A DNA stretch of 35,798 bases, taken from contig NW_021638322.1 of assembly GCF_900090045.1 (NCBI RefSeq), forward strand, positions 1 to 35,798, written 5' to 3'. Below the pieces are notes generated by a model, which was not told the DNA's origin, searched no databases, and saw only the letters and a list, made by a program, of their open reading frames with translations. A program made the translations under genes and the position numbers. This document shows positions 1-14,040 of the stretch, piece after piece. Source of the DNA: Plasmodium malariae. Lineage: Eukaryota; Apicomplexa; Aconoidasida; Haemosporida; Plasmodiidae. Numbering within the stretch: position 1 is the first letter of the stretch; each line of letters begins with the position of its first letter.

Positions 1-329
1 TTAAACCTACAACGCTTGTATCCTTAGGATGTTTACATTTTTCTAGTAAGCGATAAGTTATTGTATCTAATTTTTTAAACGAAGTTGCAATTCCCATGGA
101 AATATTTTTTAAACGTTCTCTTAAAAAAAATATGTAAAAAATTTTCAAAAAAATAAATTAACTAATGGAAAAGAGAAATATTAATAAAAATAAATTGGAA
201 AAATATGAATAATTCAAATATCCATAAATAATAAAATCATACTATGTCATTCGTAAAATAGCATATCCACGTTAAAAGGATAAAAGCAACAATTTCCACA
301 ATTAAGGTAAACTTAATTTTTTGCCCCAT
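1..329 (-). pseudogene. fam-l/fam-m-like exported protein, 5' part, cut by the left edge and frameshifted
   Basis: Exon 1 is 329 down to 243 (29 codons). It starts MGQKIKF and has a hydrophobic signal core ending LLTWICYFTNDI. A GTATGA donor follows and the intron is 242-120. Exon 2 begins after a TTTTTTAAG acceptor at 119, in phase 0, and reads RTFKKYFHGNCNFV before a TAA at 77-75. One base out of frame, the reading continues KKLDTITYRLLEKCK and runs off the window at base 1. In fam-l and fam-m, as I recall them, a TFNKYLDENY-like start runs straight into an LDTRxYRLLAKYK export-motif region, so the two pieces belong together and the shift sits in the TTTAAAAAA stretch near 70-78. The RLL stretch resembles a PEXEL export signal. 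The part that would separate fam-l from fam-m lies outside the window. The shift may be true decay or a homopolymer error. Confidence 0.8.
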
Positions 330-3300
330 GATACAGAACTTGATATTCTAGTATAATAAGTATAAATAAATTAATACTAATATAACTAACTATTAATGAT
401 AGAGAATATTATATTTAATTTAAAACTTTTTTTTTTACTATGGCTCCTTAAAATTTGATAAAATATATATAAATATAATGAATCTTACATCTTATGAAAA
501 GAATGATTATAATAAAAATTAATTTTATATATTTTATCTTAAATTTAATTAGTAATAAAAACTAACTTTTCAATAAAATAAAACAATATGAATTCATTAA
601 TCGATGTTGAAAATATACAATTCAATTATTTAATGTAATCAATGTATTAAATAATATTATTGTAAATTCAACCTGATCGAAAATACAAAAATAGTTTACT
701 TCTTCTTATATAGAGATATTGAATTTATATATAGTATAGAACGTATAGAATATATATATAATACACTTCTATACATACTAAAAAAATAATTATTAAATTT
801 TAGTACGTTATCTATTAATAATTCTAATGTTATAAACATTTTTTATGAGTATAAACTATTATTCATAAAAATATTAATTATTAAATCAATATAATTATAG
901 TAATAACAAATAAAAACAGTAATATTTTGTATAACATTTATATTACATTAATTATAATATATTCTTTAGTTAATATGTAAATAAGTATATTAACTTTTGT
1001 TCAATAATACATTTAATAAATTCAATTTATAGCTTAGTACATAATCCATAAATAAATATATATTTTTAAAGATAAACAAAAAATTATTCTTTATATTGTA
1101 TGGTAACTAATAAAAATCATAATTTTTAAGTTTAATTTATATATTATTTTTAAATGAAAAACCTTTATATTCATCTACCCATTTTTTTTTTTTTTAAATA
1201 TATTTATACATTTAGGAGATATATTAAATTAGTAAAAAAAAAAAAAATAGAAATTGAAGTTAAGATTGCTAAGGAAATATTTTAACAATTTCATTAATTT
1301 AAAAATATATCAAAAGCAATAAATCTACAAATAGGCATAACAAACATGGCATAATATATACATATAACGTAATGAAGAATAGCAATATATACTCTACTAA
1401 ATATATAATTCAGTAATTCATCCATTTACAATTTTGTAACTAATATATTATTTTTTTATTATTTCTTTTAATGCATAGTGTCTAGATAACATATTAGAGA
1501 AGAAGGATATTAAATAAACATAAATACATAAATAAATAATATTTCATTAAAAATGGTTTAACAGAAGAAAAATATTATTCTCAAATATCTATTCCTTAAA
1601 TGGTATACAGAAGATGCTGATAATCAAAAAATATTATAAGTACAAAAATTACTGTAATAGTCTGATATATAATTTTATTTTTTCATTTTAATAAATTTTT
1701 ATGTTCCAATGTACAATTAAAAAAACAAAGAAAGAAAAATATAACTAAATTTAAAATGTTATTTTTAATTTATAAAAAAAAAAAAAAAAGATATATCAAA
1801 TAGTAATATTATTATATATAAATATAATTTTAATGTATTCTTATATTATTGTTGCAACATAATTTATAAAGGATCTTATTTTTGCTATATATTCTCCCAT
1901 AAATTGGTAATCCTGCCTTTTTGATCTCAGTTATTATTTCTATATAAAAAATATATTAAACTATTTAAAAATATATAGTAATACGTATATATAAAATATG
2001 AAATAATTCATGAAAAACATATGCATTATATAATAATTCCTTGTTAAACAATTAATTTTTGAGTAGTTTTTTTCAGATATAAGAATATTCATTTTTTCTA
2101 AAAATGTTTTTGATCAATTTTTTCAGAAATGTATCTATACTTGCCTATTTTATTTATGTTCCTAAATTATGAAATCATATAAAAAGTACTTTAATTTGGT
2201 AATAAAATATTAACTTTCTCCTCATTATATATATAACATAAGGCAATGTGATTATAAACATATATATAAATATTTTTTTTTTTAACATGTATATCATTAC
2301 TACCACTAAATTTTACATAATAATTATAAAAAGCCATATACTTCAAAATTTATTTTTAAAAGTTAAACAAAAAAAATAAATAAAATAAAATAAAATAATA
2401 TTATATAACCAATTAGAGTACTAAATATTAAGTAAGTAATGTAAAAGATTATAAAAGCAATTAAGAATGTTTCTCTAAAAATTTTGCTTAACACAGAATA
2501 TAACAAAGACTGTAATTTCATATAAATGTTTTAATACTTAAAATTTTCAATTTACCAATGATGCTTTTAAAAATATAATGTGTAATACAATAGAACTAAA
2601 GAATTAATATGAAATCAAAAAGGTCATATAAAAGAATTTCTTATTTTATTATAATACATGCTCTGTAATTTTTTAGGTAAATAAAAAAATATATATTATT
2701 AATTTATTACATATTACTTTAAAGAAGTATTTGGTATCCTTTATATATATATTCAAAGTAAATGTAACGTACACTATTAGACAAAGTTCCCAATATAATA
2801 TTCATTAGATACAAATTAACAAATATAGATAATGGTTATATTAATAGTATTAACAGTATATATATTTTATCTTTTTTTTTTTTTTTTCTTGTTTTTTTAT
2901 GTATTTCCTTTAATAGAAATATTATAATATAATATTATTTTAAATAAAAAATGTTTTAAATTAACATAAATTTGTATGCATTTTTCTAATGCACCGCAGT
3001 CAATATAATATAATCGATTTCTGTATAATAATTATTTTCATTGATTTTTCAGTATACTATAAAAAAGTATTTCATGGCTTATTACACTAGATACTATTCA
3101 TGCACAATATTTACATTCATAAATTATATTATTTTACATAAAATATTATGGAGAAGTATAAAAATACTTTAAAAAATTTCATAAATTATACATTTACTAT
3201 ATCCATGTCGGATGCATAAAACAAAAAAAAAAAAAAAATGACTTTATGTAAAAGCTTTCATCTACATAATTTTCACATAAGATGTGATAAACATTATTAG

Positions 3301-5519
3301 TCAATAATTATATAAAATAATTTAAAATGTTCTTTAAGTTCATTTTCTTTAAAACCTAATTTTCATTAGCACTTAGGTAAATTACTAGAATGCATAATAC
3401 TGAATTGGTAATACGAAAGTGCCTAGTTTCCAAATATAAATATACTACATAGTGAAATATTATAATTGTGATAAAAATATAAAAAAACATTTATAAAAAA
3501 AATAGATTAAGTAAAATTAAATGATTATACATTAATGTTTTAGTAGTACATTTATTTTTCTTAATTAAAATATATAAATATACACAAAAATATATAAAGG
3601 AAAACAAAAAGCAAAAGGTTAAAATAAATTTTCTTCTATGAAATATATATAGCACAATTAGAAAATAAATATATATAGGACACATAAACGTATATGTTAT
3701 TTCTTATATTAAATTTTTTGAGTCAAATTGAATTGATTCCATAGCAAATATTAGTTATTATTTATAGTATTTTGAAAAATAAAATGCTATTATATATATA
3801 AAATTAATTTCATTAAATTTGTATTTAATTATTAATATTAAACAAAATATAAAAAATAATAATGTTACTTAATTTTTTATTATTATGATTAGAAATTTCC
3901 TAATGCAAAATATTTTATTAGTTAGTACACTCATTTTAGCCCCAAAAATATGAATTAATGAATAAGACATGTATATACAAACTCACTGTCAAGAAATGAG
4001 CATATTAGGGTATGTAACACCTATAAATAAAACACATGATAAATACAATCTTCATTTTTATTAGAATTTATGAATAATCGAATTTTATTTATTAAATACA
4101 AGCATGTAAAATTCTCATATGTACATTTTTCATAAAATGTTATATTTTTTTTTTTTCAATGATATATTTTATAGATATATTACTATACATTACTTTAAAC
4201 CTAATATAACCTATAAATTTAACAAAAAAATGATATAATTATAAAAAAAACAAATAAATTCTATTTATATTTATTTCCTTTTATTACAATAAAAAAGTAG
4301 CATTATTAGTATCAAAATATTGATAATTTTTTAATACTAATTTTCCATATTTTAAAATATTTTAAGAAATTATTAATACTATTTTTATCTCACATACAGA
4401 AAAACCTACATACATTGTAAACTTCAAAATAATTATGTTCGCGAGCTCCATTAAGGAAAGGAGTCGTATTTATTTTCGTTTTCTTTATAAATACTTGAAC
4501 TTGTACATATACACCGTTAATTTTTATAAAATAATTATTATTATTATAAGACAAAAAAAAGTTTATTTCTAAAGTAATACTTAATAACTTATTGTTCTTT
4601 GCTCATTAAATACTCAGGTTACTTAGTAAGAAAAGTATACAAATTCAAGAAGGATATACATACATAACTTTCATTATAATATATACTTAAGTAATTCTAA
4701 TAAATTGAATTAAAAGAACATCTTAAGTAAGCAATATACATAGTGAACCCTTTCCTTATATAGTTACAATTTTATATTATCCCTATTTATTGATCAATTT
4801 TATATAATTAACTTTTAGAATAAATATGATCAATTATATATGTATAATTTCAAATATATAAATCATACAAAAATTTAAACATTTACAAAAAACTCTTTTG
4901 CATCGTATACTTATTGCAGTTCATCTAACATAATATTATTTATAATAAATACTAACTAAATTTTTTCTTTACAAAAACAAAATATTACAATTTTTTCCTT
5001 ATATTATACGCAAAAAAAGACATCTACAATTGACATAAAACAATTAATACATTATTTTTAATTGAATCACAAAACAGTCATTTTTTTACTGTAATATAAT
5101 GAAACAAATGAAAACAAAAAAAGTGTACTTCCTAATATAAAACATGAATTTTCCTAAAAATTTAATGGTATAATAACAAATTCACATTTCTATATGAACT
5201 TTATGGAACATATACAAATTTTGCAAAAAAAATATAAAATCACGCATATATTATGTCAGTGTATTGAACTACGCGCAAAAAAAGTTTTTAAATATTAATT
5301 TATAAAATAAAGAAATCAAAATGACTAAGAATTTATAACAAAAACTTTTATATCTTATATAAAAACAGATATACATGCTCACGTGGAACCATGAAAATTA
5401 CGTAATTACATGCACTCTTCTTGTAAAATTATTATACATAAGAATATTACATAACTATTTTTTATAATTTAAAATTTTTTTCCTGTGAAACAACCATACA
5501 ATTATTACAAATTTTACTA
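330..5519. other. AT-rich intergenic region, no supported gene
   Basis: Homopolymers, TA tracts and stop-rich frames throughout. Two small patches stand out without being assignable: 1842-1925, where the minus strand reads EIKKAGLPIYGRIYSKNK, and 4434-4571, a short plus-strand open frame of about 45 codons with slightly higher G+C (starting MFASSIKERSRIYFR). The part nearest 330 should hold the promoter of the left-edge gene. Confidence 0.6.
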
Positions 5520-6322
5520 TTATTTTTTCTTTATCATTCTATATTTTTTAATTTTTTTATAGGTATAAATAATACCTAATACAATAGATATGATAATTGC
5601 AAATATCAAACCTAGTAAAACTATTGTTAACAAATCACTACTACCTTTAGTAGATAGTTCTTTAAATCTATGAACTAATTTTAAAAATACTGATAAACTC
5701 AATACTAACAAAAATAATGGAATAAGTGCTAATTTTATCTTCTTTCTATTTATGGCTTTACACTTTTCCCAATAGTTGATTTCTTCGTTATTCCTTATTT
5801 TGTCAAAGGAATCTAATAAACTGAATATTTGTTTTTCACAATATACATCCACTCTACTAAATAACGAAGATTTATTACTTTTAGCTACTTTATCCCATTC
5901 CACTCTATTTAATGTACTATCTTTTAATTCTTCGTTTTTTAATAATGTGTCTTTGTTATTTTCAGATATATCTTCTTCATCTAGTACTTTACTATATAAC
6001 ACATCAAATTTTCCATTCACTGAATAATGCGCTAACAGTCGATTAGTTGTTATGTATAAATTTCTATCTAACTTATACGTCTCATCCAATAACCACTGCA
6101 TCTATTCTAAAAAAGAAAAAGTAAACAAATATTATTTATAAATATATATATTTCAACGCTAAGAAAATGTTATTTTTAAATATAAAATATTCAATAACAA
6201 AAAATAAAGTATTATAAGAAATATTATTATAATACCAGATTATTGTTATAATGAATTATCCAAATTAAAAGAGTAAAGATAAAGATTTTAATAAAAATAG
6301 TGGAATTGAAATTTTCTTTCAT
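5520..6322 (-). CDS. two-exon Plasmodium exported protein, apparently intact
   Basis: Exon 1 is 6322-6236 (29 codons: MKENFNSTIF, then a hydrophobic core ending TLLIWIIHYNNNL). The intron is 6235-6102, with donor GTATTA and acceptor GAATAG. Exon 2 is 6101-5520, giving 222 residues in phase 0. After the signal exon comes LLDETYKLDR and an NRLLAHY export-motif-like stretch with its Arg at about residue 50. A charged middle part (about 60-145) contains SRVDVYCEKQIF. Two membrane segments lie at about 152-172 and 186-209, and the tail is Lys-rich. The architecture is that of the fam-l/fam-m type of exported protein, but the middle part is not the usual fam-l or fam-m sequence, so I give no family name. 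The family is expected to be exported into the infected red cell; the exact role is unknown. This is the only locus in the window with no visible lesion. Confidence 0.85.
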
Positions 6323-9300
6323 TGTATACATCATTAATTTTTATTATATATTAACCATTGCAAAAGATAACTATAGTTTAATATATTGAAAATGATACAT
6401 GAATCTGTTAATATTTTATCATTTTTTGTTTATTTAATTTATTTTAAATTTTACAAAATGAATTATTATAGATATATTTCATATATTTTTTACAAACACA
6501 AAATAATTTTAAAATTTAGAATAATTTCAATATACATTATTATAGAAATAAAATTGAATAAAAATAAATGATAATTGTACATAATATTTAAATTAATTAT
6601 TTAATAGCAAAGAGATTAAATTTTTTTTTATAAATTAGTTTAAAAAAAAAATATAATACGAAGAAAATTATTAAGATGATATGAAAACAAATATTATTTA
6701 TTCAGTGATAACATTTTTTCATTCATACAAAAGAAAGAACTGTACGTAGAAAATCTATACTAATATATATTCACACAATAATTATGAATTTTTGTGTTCC
6801 TTCTAAGAAATAATTCTTATTTTATACATGATTTTTTGTATTACTTCACCTTCTACAGTTAAATAAATTGATTATTGTTACTGTAAAAATAATAGAAAAA
6901 AAATATGAAGATAGGAAAAAATATTTTTATTTTATCGTATATTCGTTATTATTTAACTACAATTTTTTCTTATATAAATTTTTATATATTAAGAAAATAA
7001 AATTTTTAGTTATTAAAAAATCCATAAAATTATGTATATATTTTTAAAAGTATCATAATAATTATTCTATTTTTGTATAATAATTTTTACAATTGTAAAA
7101 TTTGTATCTAATTCCAAATGAAATTTATTTTTATCTAGTGTAAATTTTAAAAATGTACAAATTAGCTTTTTTTTTTTTTTTTTTTTTTTTCTTCTTCTTT
7201 AAAAATGTAAAGAAATATATATTTTGAAAAATATTAATATATCAGAAAAAAAACAAAACGAAGAAAAAAATAAAATTAGCATATAAAACAATTTTGTGCA
7301 ATCCAATAATTTCAGAAATATTTGTAGCATTTTAATATTACAAATAAAAGTAACATTAACAATATAATTTTGGGATATACAAAAGAATAAATAAAAAAAA
7401 ATAGAAAATTGGTATATGAATGATTTAGTAATTTCTTTGATGAAAAAATATAGAATGAATTTATATTGTATTGTTTTTTTATAAATAAATACAATTATAA
7501 ATATATTTTTAAAACACATGAATGTTTAAAATTTTTATATAATAAAAATATATCTTAATATAAGAAAGGTATTTTATATTTTATTTTTTTTATTCTTTTC
7601 ACATTACAATACATCTACTAATAAATAAAGAATTATTATAAACAAATAATATTAAAACAGATCATAAAAAAAAAAAAAATATATAAAGTAGAATTATAAA
7701 TATATATATATAATTTTCATGGAAGAAATGTTTCATTAAAATATAATAATAATGAATAGTAACAAAAAAAAAAAAAAATATATACGTTCAATTAAAAATC
7801 TCACTGCAACATATTTATTTTGTGAATACAATATTTTTCAAATATGAGGGTCTCATTTTCTTAATTCCTAAGTACTCTTCTACAAGAAAAATATATCTAT
7901 GTGTTATATAATTGATTAAATAATACTATTTAATATTTGTGTAATTATTATTACTAAAACATGTATTAATATTATATTTTCACTCTCATTTGGATCTATA
8001 AAGAACCAAATTTAATAATGAAAATTACTCTAAAAACAGCTGCATTTGAACCTTATATATTACGCCTATTTAGTTGAATATTATAAAAAAAAATATAGTA
8101 ACCTTTTTTATATATCTTATTAAAACTTTTCTAAAAAAGAGAAATAGTATTACGTACTTATAAATTACCAAAAAATATAATTCAATTTTTTACTTTCATT
8201 TTTTTTTTTTTAAATTATCTTAATTTATTGAAGAAATTACTAGTTATTTCAAACTATATGTATATTTTGATATCCAAAAAATGACGTTAACACTATAAAC
8301 TATATATTTATAAATAAGATCAAAAAATATAACATAGGTATATATATTTATCTACTTATCATTCCATTATTTCACAAAAGAACATATTGATTCTCATTAC
8401 ACTTAGTGAAAAATTTCATTTATATAATATATAATACATTTTTATAAGCGTATAACCATAAAAAATCAAAGATAAAAAAAGGAATAAATTACGAAACAAT
8501 ATCTATTAATATACAAGTTCATTTTATTAATTTAAAATTTTATTGTTGTAAAAATAAAAAAATATATAATGTATATTAATAAATTTTCAATATATATATA
8601 TTTAATTCATTCTACTAAAATTAAACTAACACTACAATTAATCACAATAATAGTATAGTAAATGTTTTTAAGTCCTAATTTAATTTTATATATTTAGAAA
8701 TAATAATTCGTTAAACTATTATAAATAATATATATATATAAAGGACATTATTTTATCATATATTTATAACTTCACATAAGATTTCAAAAAAAAAAGTGGT
8801 AAGTTTATATGAAAAATAATTTTACAATATATATTTCATGATGCATTTCTCGTAAAATATTATTTACAGAAAAATAATTAAGTTTTTTATATTTAAAAAA
8901 ATAAAATACTTATATCTATAAAAATACAGCAAAATACATGACTGTAGCTTCCATTAAATACAAAACAAGACACATTTATTTTTAATATAAAACATACAAC
9001 ACATTTTCCTAATTAACTAATAATAATAATAATATATGAAAGGATAATGTTATGAATGTAGTATTTCTTGTAATTGAACTATATATGAGCACACGACTCA
9101 ATAAAATTATATGTACATTCCTTTTAGATATATTAATTTTAACGCAAATTTATTTTTTATAAATATCTATTTTAATATACAAATACATTTATTAAAAAAA
9201 ATAATTAATTATGCTGAAAAAAAAATCTTAAAATATAAAATGCAAAATATTAAAACATTTTAATTTACCAAAAAAACTAAGTCATAATTTCTTACTTTGT

Positions 9301-9434
9301 TTATCAAAAAGATCACGAGAATCTATGTACAAAAATAAAAAAATAATAAACTGTAGGAACCTTTAATAAGTATATAACTAAATATGTTACTCTTATTATT
9401 CCACACTAAAAATGATTTTATAAAAAGAGACATA
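6323..9434. other. AT-rich intergenic region, no supported gene
   Basis: Separates two minus-strand genes. It holds the 24-nt poly-T tract and many A runs. The open frames near 7.2-7.5 kb are Phe/Ile/Lys-only translations of low-complexity DNA, with no family motif. Confidence 0.6.
7167..7190. repeat. poly-T tract, 24 nt
   Basis: Uninterrupted run of T between AGC and CTTCTTCTTT. It is the longest homopolymer I see in the window and lies between the two left-hand exported-protein genes. Confidence 0.95.
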
Positions 9435-10463
9435 TTATTTACTACATATTTTACTTTTTCTGAACTTAATTTTTTCATATTTCTTAGCGTTTTTATGATA
9501 ATGAAAAACGCACCATATAATTGTGATACCTAATATAACGAACGGTACCATATATATTAAAATACGGAACACTTGACCTAATATGCACGCATCAGTAACT
9601 GTTGTACCACTGCACAACGTACATGTTGGCCAAGAATCCAAAATTTCCGAGTACTTCCAAAAATCAGTTATCTTTTTCAACACACTTACAAGTGTATATA
9701 ATCTCCCTCACTCTCATTCACTAATTTTTCTAAATGAGTTTTTTTCAAACCGAAGTAAGACAATAAACAATCTTTACCTGACATCCTAGTGCTAATTCTA
9801 CTATGAATACTATCAAGAAAAACAAAAACAGCAAGAAAGGTAAAAGAACCTGTAGTCCGCACTTTTTAAATATTATTTTTTCATAAATCCTATCACTCAC
9901 TGCTTTGTTATTTTTAAGAAAATTCATATAGTCTAGTTCTTTAAATATTTTTTTTCTCTAAATGAGTATATTTTTTTGTTTCAAATATGCAAGATTTATT
10001 TTTCGTAGTTTTTTTGTTCTCACTAGCATAATTTAATGTATTTCTGTACGTTTGTTTTTTCTTGTCATAATGCCTTTTTTATTATAATATATATCTTTTT
10101 TTTCGCACGCTTCATTATGTGGTATATCTTCTATAAAACCTCTAATAAATGTATCATCATATCTCTTGCATTCTGCTAATAATCTACAATTTCTTATACC
10201 TAATTTTCTAATAAGGATGCATTTCATCCACCAATATATATTATACATACATTTAAAAAACGAAGATAACATGTGTAATTTAAACATAAATGATATCATC
10301 ATAAAAAATATTATTAACAAACATAAAAAATCAAATACAGGAATATGTAAAATATGGTTAAATAATATTATTATACCAAATCATTGTTAAAATGGTATAT
10401 CCAAGTTGAAAGGATAAACACAAAAATTTTAATAAATAAAAGTATCGTAATATTTTGTTTTAT
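9435..10463 (-). pseudogene. fam-m exported protein pseudogene
   Basis: The signal exon is 10463-10377 (29 codons), reading KQNITILLFIKIF to a WIYHFNNDL end followed by a GTATAA donor. Its first codon is ATA (10463-10461) where the other copies have ATG. No AG exists on this strand between the donor and about 10209, so the acceptor is gone. Exon 2 is readable in pieces. Frame a (about 10265-10033) has RKLGIRNCRLLAECKRY. Frame b (10033-9941) has KNKSCIFETKKYTHLEKK. Frame c (about 9954-9745) has IFKELDYMNFLKNNKAVSD followed by a membrane segment. The last piece ends at 9435 with a second membrane segment and KKYEKIKFRK. The IFETKKY, LEKK, IFKELDY and KYEKIKF order is the fam-m signature as I know it. 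RLLAE fits the canonical RxLxE export motif. Not expressible as a normal protein. Confidence 0.9.
10377..10463 (-). other. signal-peptide exon relic with lost start codon
   Basis: This is the first exon of the fam-m pseudogene and aligns codon for codon with the 87-nt first exons at 243-329 and 6236-6322. The homologous Met codon is ATA. I see no in-frame ATG in the codons just upstream. The donor GTATAA is kept. Confidence 0.8.
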
Positions 10464-13400
10464 GTTGTATAATTTTAATAATGTAATATATTTATTATAT
10501 AATCAGTTATCAATAATAAAATTCTCTGTAATGACAAAAAACAATATAATTATTTATTTAACTTTTTTCTATTTTCATAAAAATGAAATAAAATATATAT
10601 AACTGTAGTTTTTTTACAACGAATTGACTGAAAATTAACCTTAGATATATAATGTAAAATTTTTATCTTAATGTTATATACGAATAACTAAAATTTACTA
10701 AAATAATATAAATTGAAATATTGAAAAATATTAAAAATATATTATTTATTTATTATTTAGTATAACAAATTAATTAAATAACTTGTTTTTTGATTACTTT
10801 TAGAATAAAATATATATATATATATCATTTTTTAATTTTTTGATGTATTTCCTTGTTATAGTATAGAGAATTGAAATAAGACACTGCTATGCATATTAAT
10901 AACATAATTTCTAATATTAAAAATGTTTTCTTATTAATACTTATAATATTATATACATTATACTTGGAAAAAAATTTTATAGCTAATATAATATTGATTA
11001 TTATAACAAAATTATAATATTAATAATAAATGTAGAAAATAATACTACTTGTAATTTTATGTATTATATTATTTATAGCATTCACATTAGTTAGTACATG
11101 GGCATTTTCATTCTTATATTATCTTTTATATATTTCAAAAAACCTTTTACTAACATACTACATATCATAAGTAAAAATAAATGTTTCATGTGTATAAAAA
11201 AAGTGATTTTTTATTTTTCTATATTTATTCTTGAAAATTATAATTTTTATTACAGTTTAAATTGTATCATTATTTCTAAAAGGAATGCTTGTAAATGAAT
11301 GTATCTAATTACTACTTTTTTTAATTAAATGTATATATATATAAGCATTAAAAAATAAAAAATTAAAACTTGCATAATATGTGCAAATATCAGAATAACC
11401 TAAATTAGAAAATAGGTTTTATATAATTTTATGAACAATAAAAATAAAAAAATTATTGTTTCATTCATTTACTTCAGTATATATATTATAGCAATATTTA
11501 TAAAATATAATTAAATCAAAATTACTTATATAAAAAAATAAATTAATAAATATTGGTATCCTACTACTTATTGGAAAAGAAGAGTACTACACAAAGTTAA
11601 TAATTCCATACATTTAATTACTACTAAAGTTAAATTAACATGAATATATTTTGACTATTTTTTATAAATAGCCAAGAACTGACCTTTGAAGAATAAATTA
11701 AAAATTAATATTATACTTATGCATTGCATATGAAAAAAATTCTTATTTTTTACTTTTATTTTATTAATAAAATATAAATTATAAATACGAAAAATTCACT
11801 AATATTTAATATAAATTCTATGTATATTTACATATTCCTAAAATATAATGAAAACTTAAAACATTTATAGACAACATTAAGATATATCTACAATGCATAA
11901 ATATATACCTATACATGATGAAACCGTTGTATGAAATATAGATTTGTTTTAATTTTTCTTAATGTCGATTTAAATTTTTGTAGATATATTTCACATTTTT
12001 TGAAATTCACTTCTATACGTATATAAAAAAAAGGATTTGTGCATATTATCTTTTAATATGTGATTAAATTTGATTTATTTACTTAATATTTTAATGACAT
12101 AATAATTAAATAACATTATACTATATTTACATATAAATTTTCAGTTTAATATAAATTTAATTAATATTTTAATTATTAATTAACACAATAATAAAGAACA
12201 ATAATAAAGTGATAAATATTTTTAATTTTTCACTTAACTGTAATGATATATAATCCCAATTTAGAAAATAATTATAGATGATATATATTTAACATGCCTA
12301 TTCTTTCAATATTTATAAATTCATTCTTTTATGATGCAAAAAAAACAAAATTTATGATAGATATATTTAAAGGGTAAATCCAAATTAGTGGTTTTATAAT
12401 TTTATACTTAATAATTATAAATAACCTAATAATTACTATATAATTTATATAAATATATTTTATTTATTATTACTAAAAGTAAATATTTTAAAACTAAGAG
12501 TTCATTTATTTTCGTTATTTTCTATTTTTTTTTTTTCCAAAAATAAAAAAATTTATATCTTCGACTAAAATATGCATATTTAAAAAAAAAAAAATATAAA
12601 AGTAAACATTGTATACAAACACCTTTAATAATTATGATAATTTAAAAGAATTTTAAATAAAATTACCTACGATATAAGATATTATCGTTACGAAATGTTA
12701 AGGATAATATATTATAATTTAGAAAATATTCGATATATAGTTTTTTTTCCTTGAAAATTCTATAAATGAAAGAACATTGTTTATATTTTATTTATATGTA
12801 AATTATTACTACACAAAATAATATATTGTATTAAAAAATGATACAAATCTAAATAAAATAAATTAAATTTTATGAAATAAACATAAAAAAAACAAAAATA
12901 TTATATATTAAATGTATTTTTTTATTATGCAATAGTAAATTCTTATTAATATGACAAATTATATTACTGTTCTAAAAAATAAATTATAAATTAAATAAAA
13001 ATCATATTATATTTTTAATTATGTGTTTCATACTATCCTGTGGCACTGACATTAAAATAAGATAATTATTTTTTTATTTTATGCTTTTATATACATGTTA
13101 AAATATATTTATATATATTATAAATATAATGTATTTGGAAAATAATCGGTTCATAACCATAACATATTCCATTACTTCACTTCCTCTTAATTTTCGAATA
13201 TTACAAATTTCCATTTCTACAAAAAAATATAAAAGCGTATTTTAATTAATAGTGCTGTATATTATGAGAAATACATAATGATACGAATTATTTATAAATA
13301 TAACTTTTTATTTAATAAAAAAATTTCGTATACTCATGTAACTAATTGAGATGTTTATTTTTAGCAAAACTTATTTTTTCCTATATATTTTTTTTTATTT

Positions 13401-14040
13401 TTATATCCAGTAAAAATATTAGCGCCATTTTAAATTAATTACTCATATTTATCCAAATATACGTATCATATATAAATAATTTAAGCTTATTCTCGATATA
13501 TTTAAGTTGTTACTAAATAAATATATATATCATAAATGATTATTATTATTAAATGCATACATATATATATAAAACATCATTTACGCATTTTAAAAAAATA
13601 CTATATAAAACAAATAGGAAGATAATATATCAGAATATATTAAAATTTTATAATTCACATTAATCATCTTACGGTATATCAAAACATTTAAGTATATCTT
13701 GGTGATTTTATAATGGTTACATATTTTCTGAATATACATCTACGGTGTATTATTCGTAAAAGTACTATATACTGTTTTAAATTATGTAATAAATAACTTT
13801 TTGCTGAAATATATTATGCATAAAAATAAATCTAACTCTTCTTTTTGATTACATCCTATTTTAAAGCTATAGTAAAATTATGTGAATGTTACATGGCATA
13901 TACTAGCAAAAATTAAAACTTTATAATGTGTCTTTTTAAACAAAGAAACATGATTAATAATATCAAAAGTGTTTCAGCAAGTAATATTTGTAAATCGCAT
14001 AAATGTATTTTATTATAAACATTTTAATTAAATTTTGGTC

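Noticed and set aside
5776..6027. 83-codon plus-strand frame
   Set aside because: Opposite-strand shadow of the exported-protein exon 2 at 5520-6101.
7199..7519. 106-codon minus-strand frame
   Set aside because: Almost only Phe, Ile, Leu, Lys and Tyr, as expected from translating poly-A/T-rich DNA. Starts and ends in low-complexity sequence.
12361..12410. Possible signal exon (LIWIYPL) on the minus strand
   Set aside because: Only a few residues resemble the fam signal exon. No start codon, donor or following exon 2.
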